DNA of 64,000 nucleotides from Chloroflexota bacterium. GTDB taxonomy: Bacteria; Chloroflexota; UBA6077; JACCZL01. Position numbers and translations under genes: made by a program. The DNA is taken from contig JADZEM010000068.1 of assembly GCA_020850535.1 (NCBI GenBank), positions 62,001 to 126,000 of the forward strand, in the 5' to 3' direction. Under the pieces are notes generated by a model. The model was given only the letters and a program-made list of their open reading frames with translations. It was not told where the DNA came from and ran no database searches. This document shows, piece after piece, positions 32,956-41,643 of this stretch (positions within the stretch are counted from its first letter, which is position 1; every line of letters begins with the position of its first letter).

Positions 32956-33285
32956 GTGGCGACGGCCTCCGAGACTGACCGACGACGGCGCGAAGTATTG
33001 GCGCGCCTCTTTGCACCCAACGGCAAGCTGATGCCAGGACTGCAGGAGACCCTGCCACTGAGCTCGGCGGATGTAGCTGCGCTGTTCCGAATGAGCGAGC
33101 GGGCAATCCGTCTGTGGGCTGCGAAAGGAGAACTGCCTCATATGCGCACCCTCGGCGGCGGCCGGCTCCTGTATCCAGCCGACGAGATTGCCGCGCTCTA
33201 CGCGGAGCATTACGCGGGCGCGCTTCCGCGCGGACGGAATCCGGCTCGGGCCCCCGCGCGCAACAGCAGGCGAGGCGCATCGTGA
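32956..33285 (+). CDS. Small MerR/excisionase-type HTH protein
   Basis: A 109-residue protein with a winged HTH of the MerR/Xis type (LSSADVAALFRMSERAIRLWAAKGELPHMRTLGGGRLLYPADEI, quoted in parts: VAALFRMSERAIRLWAAKG and GGGRLLYPADEI). It has no effector domain. The GTG at 32956 lies seven bases after GGAGGA; a GTG at 32950 is an alternative. It overlaps the sspA start (GTGA) and is therefore part of the operon. It probably autoregulates via the tandem repeats upstream. DndB-type regulators, usual in dnd loci, are absent here. Confidence 0.75.
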   Translation: MATASETDRRRREVLARLFAPNGKLMPGLQETLPLSSADVAALFRMSERAIRLWAAKGELPHMRTLGGGRLLYPADEIAALYAEHYAGALPRGRNPARAPARNSRRGAS

Positions 33286-34451
33286 GGCTGCCCACCCCAC
33301 CCCCCATCTACCTGGACCACCACGCGACTACGCCAGTCGATCATCGCGTGGCCACCGCCGTGCTGCGGGCCATGACCACCGACTTCGGTAATGCAAACAG
33401 TGTGGAGCACCTCTTCGGTGAAGCAGCGGCCCATCTCGTCGCCGATGCGCGCCGCGAGGTGGCCGCGTTGGTCGGTGCGGAGCCGAGGGGCGTGCATTTC
33501 ACGTCGGGATCCAGTGAGAGCATCCGCCTCGCCGTCGGACACGCGGTCTCAAGTTGTCAGCACCGACCATTGCGCTTGGCGCTCATGGCAGTCGAGCATC
33601 GTGCAGTCCTCGACACCGTCGCCGCTCACGAAGCGCGGGGCGACGTTTCGGTCCTTTGGCTGCCGGTTGATGGGCGGGCCAGGCTAGACCTGGCGGCGCT
33701 CGAGGCGGTCTGCCGCGATGGTGTTGATCTGGTCTGCGTCATGGCCGCCAACAACGAAGTGGGCACGCTTTATCCGATCGATGAGGTCGCGCGGATCGCC
33801 GGTCGGGCCGGGGCGTTGACCTTGGTCGACGCGACCCAGGCGGCCGGCCGGATCCCGATCCAGCTTGCTGCCTGGGAGATCACGTACCTCACGATGAGCG
33901 CCCACAAGATGTACGGGCCGAAGGGCGTCGGCGCCCTGGTGGCCCCGCGTGAACTGGAACTCCGTCCCGTACACGGCCATACGCCTGGCACGGGTGACGG
34001 GACACCGAACGTGCCGGGCATCGTGGGGCTCGGCGAGGCGTGCCGGCTGCGTCGGCTCGAAATGAGCGCGGACGAATCGCGAATGGCTGCCCAGCGCGAC
34101 CGGCTCCAGGCGCTCTTGCTCGCGGGCATCGATGAGCTGGTCATCAACGGCGATTGTGAGCATCGGCTCAGCAATAACTTACATGTATCGATCCCTGGGG
34201 TCCCGAACGACGCCGTTGTCGCGCGGCTACGCCGCCACGTTGCGCTCTCGACGGGAGCGGCTTGCTCGTCCGGCGCCGACACACCCTCCCACGTACTCCA
34301 CGCGATGGGGCTCCCTGCGGCCTTGCAGGAGGGTGCGCTGCGTATCGGCACCGGAAAGTTCACGGCTGACGAGGAAATCGAGCGCGCGGCCGAACATATC
34401 ACGAAGGCAGTCGCTGGTACCCGCGCTGCCGTGCGAGGAGCCTTGGTATGA
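33282..34451 (+). CDS. sspA: Cysteine desulfurase of the phosphorothioation system (SspA/DndA-like)
   Basis: A 389-residue fold-type I PLP enzyme: IYLDHHATTPVDHRV at the start, the PLP lysine Lys209 in MSAHKMYGPKGVG, and the sulfur-carrying Cys328 in STGAACSSGADTPSHVL. It removes sulfur from cysteine and passes it as persulfide to the ATP-pyrophosphatase SspD for insertion in the DNA backbone. Length and motifs fit DndA/SspA/IscS; context decides for the phosphorothioation role. GTG start overlapping the HTH stop. Confidence 0.9.
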   Translation: MRLPTPPPIYLDHHATTPVDHRVATAVLRAMTTDFGNANSVEHLFGEAAAHLVADARREVAALVGAEPRGVHFTSGSSESIRLAVGHAVSSCQHRPLRLALMAVEHRAVLDTVAAHEARGDVSVLWLPVDGRARLDLAALEAVCRDGVDLVCVMAANNEVGTLYPIDEVARIAGRAGALTLVDATQAAGRIPIQLAAWEITYLTMSAHKMYGPKGVGALVAPRELELRPVHGHTPGTGDGTPNVPGIVGLGEACRLRRLEMSADESRMAAQRDRLQALLLAGIDELVINGDCEHRLSNNLHVSIPGVPNDAVVARLRRHVALSTGAACSSGADTPSHVLHAMGLPAALQEGALRIGTGKFTADEEIERAAEHITKAVAGTRAAVRGALV

Positions 34452-34491
34452 GCCGGTGCGCGCCTGGTGGCGCCCGAAGCAGGAGCAGGCC

Positions 34492-35412
34492 ATGAGGTTC
34501 TCCGGACACGAGAGCTTTGCGTGCCGGTACGCGTGGCTGCCCAAGGCGTACCGCGCGATCGACGAGGATCCCGCCGCGTTCGCGGACGAGGAGCGGGCCA
34601 TGGTGCGCCTGGGCGTCGGCAAGAACATGGTCCGATCGATCCGCTTCTGGGTCGAGGTCACGGGGGTAGCCGCCCCGCAACCGGACAGGACCCTGGAGCC
34701 CACCCGCTTCGGGCGGGCGGTCTTCGCCGACAACGGCTTCGACCCGTTCCTCGAGGACGCGCGGACGCTCTGGCTGCTCCACTGGAACATCGCGACCCGC
34801 GTCGAGGACCCGCTCTTCGCCTGGGACTTTCTCCTATACAAATGGCCTTACGCTGAACTGACGCGAACCGAAGCCCTCGCCGCGCTCATGCGCGAAGCGC
34901 GGCGGCGCAACGTGTCCCACTCCGAGGTCACGCTGGGCCAACACCTGGACATCTTCCTCCACACGTACATCGCGACGCGGACGGCCAAAGGCGGGTTCGA
35001 GGACTCGCTGGACTGCCCATTGGCCGAGTTGGAACTGCTCCACCAGGTGGGCGAGCGCCGCGCCGATGGTTCCGGGCGCCGCGAGCCGGTCTACGCCTTC
35101 CGCCGGGAAGCCAAGCCCGAGGTCGCGACGGCGCTCTTCGAGTTCTGCTTGGACGACTACTGGCGGCAGCATCGGCCAGTTGAAGCGACGCGTGCCTACC
35201 GTGACGTGGCCACCGCCCCGGGCAGCATAGGCCAGGTGTTCAAGCTCCCTGAAGACGACATCCGCAGCCGCCTGGACGCCTATGCGCTGAACGACTCACC
35301 ACGGCCGTTCCGCTACCAGCCATCGGCCGTCCAAGGTCTCGTGTCTCGCCGCGATGTCCGGGAACGCGACTTCTTGGCCGCCGTGTACCTGGAGGAGGGC
35401 AACGGTGGGTGA
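34492..35412 (+). CDS. sspB: DUF4007 protein, SspB-like DNA nickase
   Basis: A 306-residue DUF4007 protein. It begins MRFSGHESFACRYAWLPKAY, then has MVRLGVGKNMVRSIRFW and the D-P-F-L-E-D-x-x-T-L-W-L-L-H-W signature of the family. The C-terminal part (SRLDAYALNDSPRPFRY) is probably a winged-helix or DNA-binding unit. SspB proteins nick DNA in a sequence-specific way and set the site for single-strand sulfur incorporation. The ATG at 34492 was taken as the family's usual start. It overlaps sspC by eight bases. Confidence 0.85.
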   Translation: MRFSGHESFACRYAWLPKAYRAIDEDPAAFADEERAMVRLGVGKNMVRSIRFWVEVTGVAAPQPDRTLEPTRFGRAVFADNGFDPFLEDARTLWLLHWNIATRVEDPLFAWDFLLYKWPYAELTRTEALAALMREARRRNVSHSEVTLGQHLDIFLHTYIATRTAKGGFEDSLDCPLAELELLHQVGERRADGSGRREPVYAFRREAKPEVATALFEFCLDDYWRQHRPVEATRAYRDVATAPGSIGQVFKLPEDDIRSRLDAYALNDSPRPFRYQPSAVQGLVSRRDVRERDFLAAVYLEEGNGG

Positions 35413-38400
35413 GCTGCTTGCGCCGGTCCCATCCTCCCTCCCCACCGACGGGGTGACGCCCGCGGACCGGACCCCGACGGCACCGCGCATCGTCGAGCTG
35501 TTGCGCGTGCCGGAGCGCTACCTCCGGTCAGTGCACCTGGAGCGCGACTTCGACGACGTGGCCTCCCTCCGCCACTACGTCGTCACCCCGCCCATGGTGG
35601 CGGTCTTCGCCCGCATGATTGAGGGTCTGCGGCCGGGGTCAGGTCGCCGCGCGTGGCGCATCACCGGGGACTACGGCACGGGGAAGTCCTCTCTTGCGCT
35701 CGTGCTCGCCCACCTGCTGCGTGAGCCGGAGGCGCCTCCGCTCGCCGAGCTGCGCCGGGTCATCGAGCGAGAGATCGAGCGCGACCGGCTAGGCTTGGAG
35801 ACGACTCGACTGGTGCCCGTGCTGGTCACCGGCGCACGCGAGGCGCTGGTGCCCAACGTGGCCCGAGCGATTGGTCACACCCTCGATCGGCTGCGGGGCC
35901 GCGGCCGGCCAAACCGGACCCTGGAGCAGTTGCGGAGCCACGCGGCCTCGGTCTCCGCGACCGGAGATGCCTCGCAGTTACTCAAGCTACTGGAGGGCGT
36001 CGGCCACTACGCCGCGCACAGCGGCCGCTCCGGCGTGCTGCTGGTGCTCGATGAGCTGGGCAAGTTCCTCGAGTACGCCGCCCTCCACCCGGACCGGGAG
36101 GACGTGTACGTGCTCCAGCGCCTCGCGGAAGCAGCCGCCCGGAGCGGCGACTGCCCCCTGGTCGTTGTGGGGCTCCTCCACCAAGGCTTCCACGCCTATG
36201 CGGAGCGGCTGCCATCGACGGCGCGCCTGGAGTGGGACAAGGTGGCCGGCCGGTACGAGGAGGTCACGTTCGACCAGCCCCTGGCGCACGTGGCGGCGCT
36301 CGTCGCTGGTGCGCTGAGCGTTGACGTGGAGCGGGTGCCGGATGATGTCGCGGCGTCTGCCCACGCGGTGCGCAGCGCGACCGCGGCGACCGGTTGGTAC
36401 GGGGCCTTGGGCGACTGCCCGGCGCCGCTGGAGTTGTACCCGCTGCACCCGATGGTGCTGCCGGTGTTGGTCCGGTTCTTCGCTCGGTTTGGGCAGCACG
36501 AGCGCTCGCTGTTCAGCTTCCTCCTCTCGTCTGAGCCGTTCGGGCTGCAGTACTTCGCCTGTCGTCGGGCGAGCCGGCAGGACTGGTATCGCCTGCCGGA
36601 CTTCTACGACTACGTCCGGGCCGTGTTCGGACACCGGTTGGCTGGCGCGAGCTACCGCAGCCACTGGCTGCGCATCGTCGGGACGTTGGACCGGGTGGCC
36701 ACCACCGACCTGAACCCCCTCGAGTTGCAGGTCCTCAAGGCCGTGGCCGTGCTCAACGTGCTCGACGCGGAGCATCTCCTCGCCACCAACGTTGTGCTGG
36801 CAGCCGCCATCTCGGACTGCGAGTCGGCGGGTGCGGTGAACGAAGCGGTGGCGTCGCTGAAGCGCCGCGGCCTGCTGTTTGACCGCGGTGCGGCTGGTGG
36901 CTACTGTCTCTGGCCGAGCACGAGCGTCAATCTGGAGGCGGCGTTCGAGCTAGCGCTGCGCACGCTCGGACCGGTGGACCGCGCCGCGTCACAGCTGACG
37001 CCGTATCTCGACGAGACTCCCGTGCTGGCGCGGCGCCACTACATCGAGACGGGCACCTTACGGCACTTCGAGGTGCGCCACGCCGAGCCGGCCGGGCTGC
37101 GGGAGGCCGTGGCACGACCGACCGACGCCGACGGCTTGGTCATCGTCGCGCTCTGCGAGTCGCCCGAGGAACACCGCGCAGCGCTCGCCCTGGCGGTGGA
37201 CCCCGTAATCGCCTCGTGCGCGGAGGTCCTCCTGGCGGTTCCGCCGCCCCTCCAGAACCTCGCGGCGGAGCTCCAGGATGCCCGCTGCTGGCAGTGGGTC
37301 GCCGACAACACGCCGGAGCTCGCGCACGACACCTACGCGGCCGCCGAGGTGGCGCGCCAGGTCGCTTTGTCGCGGCAGGCGCTATTGCGGAGGCTCGCGG
37401 CGCTCTTCGGCTTTCGGGTCACGAGCACCGACGTGGAATGGTGGCGGGGTGGTAGGCGACTCGAGGTGCCCGCGCGAGGCGGGCTCTCCGCAGCACTGTC
37501 CGAGATCTGCGACGAGCTGTACCGCAAGGCGCCGCGCGTCCGTAACGAGCTGCTCAACCGGCGGAGTTTGAGCAGCGCCGCGGCCGCGGCGCGCCTGCGC
37601 CTGATCGAGGGCATCTTCTCGTCGGCCGACCAGCCCGCCCTGGGTATCCCGGCTGGGAAAGCGCCGCCGGAGAAATCGATGTACCTGTCCGTGCTGAGCG
37701 CCGGCAACGTGCACCGCGAGCAGGCGGGGCAATTCGTGCTCGCGGAGCCCCCCGAGCACGCTGACCCTCTACGCCTCCGACCTGCCCTCGCCCGCATCAT
37801 CGCGCTGCTTGAGGAGCAGGATGGGCACCGAGTGCCGGCGCCCGAGATCTTTGGAGTGGTGCAAGGCCGGCCGTACGGCGTACGCGCGGGCATGGCGCCC
37901 CTTCTGTTGGCGATCGTGGTCGCCGCGCACGCCCATGAGATCGCGGTGTACGAGCACGGCACGTTCCTGCCGAGATGCGGCGCACCCGACTTCCTGCGCC
38001 TGATCAAGCATCCGTCGTCCTTTGAGTTCCAGCTATGTCGTATCGCGGGTGTGCGCGCGGAGGTGTTTGCCCAGCTGGCGCAGCTCTTCGCCGCGAAACA
38101 GCCCGGCGGCCGCCGCCCGGACCTGCTGGACGTCGTGCGGCCGCTGACCGTCTTCGCCGCCGGCTTCCCGGACTACACCCGCCGGACCAGCGTCATCCCC
38201 GAACTGGCAAAGAGCGTGCGCGACGCGCTCCTGGTCGCACGGGAGCCGGCGACTCTCCTGTTCCGGGACCTGCCGCTGGCGTGCGGCTTGGAGCCGTTCG
38301 TGGAAGATGGGCCGGCCAACCCCGATCACGCGCAGTTCTACGCCACGACCTTGCGGGCGGCAATGGATGACCTCCGCGCCGCGTACCCACGGCTCTTGGA

Positions 38401-38929
38401 GCGTATCCGCGACCGCGTGACGCGCGGTCTAGAGGATGGGGCGGGGCCACCGGACCGCGCTGATATCGCCCGGCGGGCCCTGCACGTTTCGCTCGTGGCG
38501 CGCGAGCCGCGACTCGTGGCCTTCGCGCGGTCCATTGCGGACACGGCGCTGTCCGAGGACGCGTGGGCCGAAAAGATCGGCAGCTTTGTGATCGCGAAGC
38601 CTCCCGCCTACTGGACGGCCGCAGACGAGGTGCGCGCCGGCGACGAGATCGATCTCTTGGGCGGGACCTTCTGCCGCTTGGAGGCGACGGCCTTCGGGAA
38701 CGGCTGGGACGCCCCCGATGTGACGGCCGTGCGGATTGCCGTAACGGTGGCCGATGGCAACGAAGCAGCGCGGGTCGTGCGCTTCCGCGCGGAGGACGAA
38801 CCGTCACTGGGTGTTCTCGTGGAGCGTCTCGAGGCGGCGCTCGGGGGTACTGAGCGCACCGAGCTCCGACTCGCGGCGCTCGCCCGCCTGCTCAAGAACA
38901 ACCTTGCGCCGGAACCGGCGGTCGGTTGA
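35405..38929 (+). CDS. sspC: SspC-like ATPase
   Basis: An 1174-residue protein with the P-loop GDYGTGKSSLALVLAHLL (about residues 87-104) and Walker B VLLVLDELGKFLEYA (about 211). This is followed by a WH-like region (AVLNVLDAEHLLATNVVLAAA) and a long helical C-terminal half with no catalytic motif. In known systems SspC is the ATPase that works with SspB and SspD in sulfur incorporation. GTG start at 35405 overlapping sspB. Its length is large but in the range of SspC-like multi-domain ATPases as I remember them. Confidence 0.8.
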   Translation: MGELLAPVPSSLPTDGVTPADRTPTAPRIVELLRVPERYLRSVHLERDFDDVASLRHYVVTPPMVAVFARMIEGLRPGSGRRAWRITGDYGTGKSSLALVLAHLLREPEAPPLAELRRVIEREIERDRLGLETTRLVPVLVTGAREALVPNVARAIGHTLDRLRGRGRPNRTLEQLRSHAASVSATGDASQLLKLLEGVGHYAAHSGRSGVLLVLDELGKFLEYAALHPDREDVYVLQRLAEAAARSGDCPLVVVGLLHQGFHAYAERLPSTARLEWDKVAGRYEEVTFDQPLAHVAALVAGALSVDVERVPDDVAASAHAVRSATAATGWYGALGDCPAPLELYPLHPMVLPVLVRFFARFGQHERSLFSFLLSSEPFGLQYFACRRASRQDWYRLPDFYDYVRAVFGHRLAGASYRSHWLRIVGTLDRVATTDLNPLELQVLKAVAVLNVLDAEHLLATNVVLAAAISDCESAGAVNEAVASLKRRGLLFDRGAAGGYCLWPSTSVNLEAAFELALRTLGPVDRAASQLTPYLDETPVLARRHYIETGTLRHFEVRHAEPAGLREAVARPTDADGLVIVALCESPEEHRAALALAVDPVIASCAEVLLAVPPPLQNLAAELQDARCWQWVADNTPELAHDTYAAAEVARQVALSRQALLRRLAALFGFRVTSTDVEWWRGGRRLEVPARGGLSAALSEICDELYRKAPRVRNELLNRRSLSSAAAAARLRLIEGIFSSADQPALGIPAGKAPPEKSMYLSVLSAGNVHREQAGQFVLAEPPEHADPLRLRPALARIIALLEEQDGHRVPAPEIFGVVQGRPYGVRAGMAPLLLAIVVAAHAHEIAVYEHGTFLPRCGAPDFLRLIKHPSSFEFQLCRIAGVRAEVFAQLAQLFAAKQPGGRRPDLLDVVRPLTVFAAGFPDYTRRTSVIPELAKSVRDALLVAREPATLLFRDLPLACGLEPFVEDGPANPDHAQFYATTLRAAMDDLRAAYPRLLERIRDRVTRGLEDGAGPPDRADIARRALHVSLVAREPRLVAFARSIADTALSEDAWAEKIGSFVIAKPPAYWTAADEVRAGDEIDLLGGTFCRLEATAFGNGWDAPDVTAVRIAVTVADGNEAARVVRFRAEDEPSLGVLVERLEAALGGTERTELRLAALARLLKNNLAPEPAVG

Positions 38930-38941
38930 AGGGGCGACGAC

Positions 38942-39244
38942 GTGGTGTTGCAGCGGTCCACCTCCCAGCCCGGTACCCGCCTCCGCATCGACGCGGCGGG
39001 GTTGCGCCGCCGGCTGCCACACGGCATCATGGCTATAGAACGCACGTTCGCTCCCGATGCCGTCCGGACGGATCGACGTGCGGCCCTGACCCTCGTGCGG
39101 CGGGGCCACGGCGGCGGGCGTGGCTGGGTGGCCGTCGGGTGGGAACCTTCAGCCTGCGAGGGCTCGGGTGGGTACCGGGTGCCCCATCCCGCACGCGGCG
39201 ACTGGCTTACGAATGGCGTGTACCACACCGGGGGCAGGCGATGA
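38942..39244 (+). CDS. 100-residue protein of unknown function between sspC and the GHKL gene
   Basis: GTG start at 38942 with AAGGGG seven bases upstream; the TGA stop overlaps the next ATG (ATGA). The sequence (RLRIDAAGLRRRLPHGIMAIERTF, in part, and ALTLVRRGHGGGRG followed by WVAVGWEPS) has GC-rich third positions, whereas the alternative frame is arginine-rich noise. No family recognised. It looks like a basic protein with a short strand-turn-strand core. It may be a regulator or adaptor for the two proteins that follow. Confidence 0.55.
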   Translation: MVLQRSTSQPGTRLRIDAAGLRRRLPHGIMAIERTFAPDAVRTDRRAALTLVRRGHGGGRGWVAVGWEPSACEGSGGYRVPHPARGDWLTNGVYHTGGRR

Positions 39245-41643
39245 CGTTCAAGGTCGCGGCGCGCACGCTGCTCCATCTCGGCGCCGAACTGATCAGCTCC
39301 GACGCGGTCGCGCTCCAGGAGCTGATCAAGAACGCCTTCGACGCCGGCTCCAAGCGGGCCACGGTCGACGTCGTCGTCCGGGTGTTTTACGCGACGGTGG
39401 GCGAGCTCGCCGAACAGCTGCGTCAAGAGGAGGAACACGGGCGCAACGGCCACGACGGCGCGGCCTCCAGCGCGGCGTTGCCACACCTGCGCCGTGCGCT
39501 GCAGGACGCAGTGGACCCCACCGCTCCCGGTGCGAAGGCGCTGGTGCGGCAGGCCGTTGAGGCGGCGGACTGGGCGACGCTGCGGGACGCGCTCACGGAA
39601 GCCAATTACCTGGTCGTGGCGGACATGGGCGAGGGCATGTCACTGGAGAATCTCCGGGGCGCCTTCCTGACGATCGGCACCCGATCGCGGCATGCCGCGC
39701 GCCTGCAGCAGCGCTCGGACGGACCGCTCGCCAGGGGTCAGCGGCCCATCCTCGGCGAAAAGGGCGTGGGCCGACTGTCGGCGATGCGGTTGGGCACGCG
39801 CCTGCACGTCGAGTCCAGCAAGGCCGGGGAGTCCCACTGGAACGTGCTCGACATCAATTGGTCGGTGTTCTCACACGAGTCGGACGCCCTGCTCGACGAA
39901 TTCCACGTGGCGCCCCGACGTGGCGCGCCGAAGGAGCGCCCTCAGGAGTCGGGCACCCGCATCCGTATCTCCGGTCTCACGTCGGAGTGGACCAGAGAGC
40001 GGCTCGACGAACTCGCCAAGTACGAGTTCAGCAAGCTGACGGATCCGTTCACCGAGACGCCGGTATTCCCGATTCAGCTCCGGTACAACGGCGAGCCCGT
40101 CTCCATCCCGCGCTTCAACCGGCTGCTGCTGGAGAATGCCCACGCCACCGTGCGCGCCTCGTTTGAGGAAGCGCCGCCCGCGGACGCCGCCGGCGACGGC
40201 GTCGGGGGCATGCGCGTCACGGGGACGATCCGCTACCGCAGCCGGGAGCGCGTCTTCGCGCTCGACGGGACCCACCTAGCGTCCGTTGCAGGGAGCCCGC
40301 CGCGTGTCCTCCGATCGCTGGGCCCCTTCGACATCGAAATCTACTGGTACAACCGCCGCATCCTCACGGCACTCGAGGGCATCGGCGACCGGCGCCTGGT
40401 GCTACGGCTGGTCAACGAGTGGGGCGGCGGCCTCATGGTATTCCGCGACGGCTTCCGCGTACTGCCGTACGGCGGCCCCGAGGACGACTGGCTGGGCCTC
40501 GACAGGATCGCGCTGGGGTCGCCCGGGTACAAGGTGAACCGCACGCAGCTGATCGGACGGGTCAGCATTTCCAGCGTGCGGAACCCGGCGCTCACCGATC
40601 AGACGAATCGCGAGGGCTTGCGCGACTCGGACGAAAAGCGCGCCCTGATCCAGCTCTTACGGTACGTCATCCAGACGGAGTTCCGCACCTTCCTCAACCA
40701 GACGGACGCCGCTGACCGCCCGCGCGAGCCGGTCCCAGTTGAAGAGCTTGGGGGGCGCGTCGAGGAGGAGGAGCAGGAAATCCGGAAGAACCTCGCCCAA
40801 CTCGTGCAGCGCGTGCCGGCGCTACACGAGCAGCAGCCGCTGCTCGAAGCCATCAGCGGTGCCGTTGACCGGCTTCACGCCCTCATGGATGAAGTGCGGG
40901 AACTGGCGTCTCAGTACGAGGCGGGGCGCGGCCAACTGCTCAACCTGGCGGGCATTGGCCTCACCGTGGAGATGCTCGCTCACGAGCTGAACCGTGCGAC
41001 CGAGCACGCCCTCCACACCCTCGCCGAAGCGCCGGGCGTGGGACTGCCTCGGCAGGTCGAGGCGCTCGTCCGCACCCTCGAGACCCAGTTGAAGACCCTG
41101 CAGAAGCGGCTGCGCATTCTGGATCCACTGAGCACGACCGGGCGGCAGCGCAAGGAGCTCTTCGACGTCGTCGAGCTGGTGCGCGACACCATCGAGGCGC
41201 ACCGCGATAGGTTTGAGCGCGAGCACATCGACGTGCGGCTCGTCGTCGAACCCCACACATCGCGCCCGCGACTGCCGATTCGCGCCGTCAAGGGCATGGT
41301 CGTCCAGATCCTGGAGAACCTGATCGCGAACTCGGTGTACTGGCTCCGGCAGCAGCGGACGCTCGACCCAAGCCACCCCTCCTGGATACGCATCGTCGTC
41401 GATACGGAGGCGAAGACCCTCTCCGTCACTGACAACGGGCCCGGCGTCGCGCCCGAATTCAAGGGGCGCATCTTCGAGGCCTTCTTCACGACCAAGCCGG
41501 CCGGCATGGGCAAGGGGTTGGGGCTGTTCATCGCGCGCGAGATCGCCAAGTACCACGGGGTGGAGCTGTTCCTTGCCGAGCCGCCCACGGGCCCGCAGGG
41601 GACCTACCACACGTTTGTTCTCACGCTCGAGGGGATGAAGTGA
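39241..41643 (+). CDS. Dual-GHKL ATPase protein: HSP90/MutL-like plus histidine-kinase-like
   Basis: An 800-residue protein. Residues 1-200 form an HSP90/MutL-type ATP site: N-box ALQELIKNAFDAG, G1 VVADMGEGMSLENL, G2 GEKGVGRLSAMRLG. A middle domain follows (200-520, containing NQTNREGL-like ALTDQTNREGLRD). Residues about 560-800 are a histidine-kinase core: dimerisation helix with EMLAHELNRATEHAL (candidate phospho-acceptor His581), N-box ILENLIANSVYWL, G1 VTDNGPGVAPEF, F-box RIFEAFFTTKPAG, and G2 MGKGLGLFIAREIAK. No membrane segment is present. It is coupled by overlap to the receiver-like gene. It is likely a cytosolic sensor or regulator of the phosphorothioation defence. Confidence 0.8.
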   Translation: MTFKVAARTLLHLGAELISSDAVALQELIKNAFDAGSKRATVDVVVRVFYATVGELAEQLRQEEEHGRNGHDGAASSAALPHLRRALQDAVDPTAPGAKALVRQAVEAADWATLRDALTEANYLVVADMGEGMSLENLRGAFLTIGTRSRHAARLQQRSDGPLARGQRPILGEKGVGRLSAMRLGTRLHVESSKAGESHWNVLDINWSVFSHESDALLDEFHVAPRRGAPKERPQESGTRIRISGLTSEWTRERLDELAKYEFSKLTDPFTETPVFPIQLRYNGEPVSIPRFNRLLLENAHATVRASFEEAPPADAAGDGVGGMRVTGTIRYRSRERVFALDGTHLASVAGSPPRVLRSLGPFDIEIYWYNRRILTALEGIGDRRLVLRLVNEWGGGLMVFRDGFRVLPYGGPEDDWLGLDRIALGSPGYKVNRTQLIGRVSISSVRNPALTDQTNREGLRDSDEKRALIQLLRYVIQTEFRTFLNQTDAADRPREPVPVEELGGRVEEEEQEIRKNLAQLVQRVPALHEQQPLLEAISGAVDRLHALMDEVRELASQYEAGRGQLLNLAGIGLTVEMLAHELNRATEHALHTLAEAPGVGLPRQVEALVRTLETQLKTLQKRLRILDPLSTTGRQRKELFDVVELVRDTIEAHRDRFEREHIDVRLVVEPHTSRPRLPIRAVKGMVVQILENLIANSVYWLRQQRTLDPSHPSWIRIVVDTEAKTLSVTDNGPGVAPEFKGRIFEAFFTTKPAGMGKGLGLFIAREIAKYHGVELFLAEPPTGPQGTYHTFVLTLEGMK

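Noticed and set aside
38926-39240. Extended N-terminus of the GHKL protein (TTG at 38926)
   Set aside because: The extra residues are arginine/proline-rich noise in the wrong frame; the conserved start MTFKVAARTLLHLGAE is at 39241, and the other frame encodes a better small gene.
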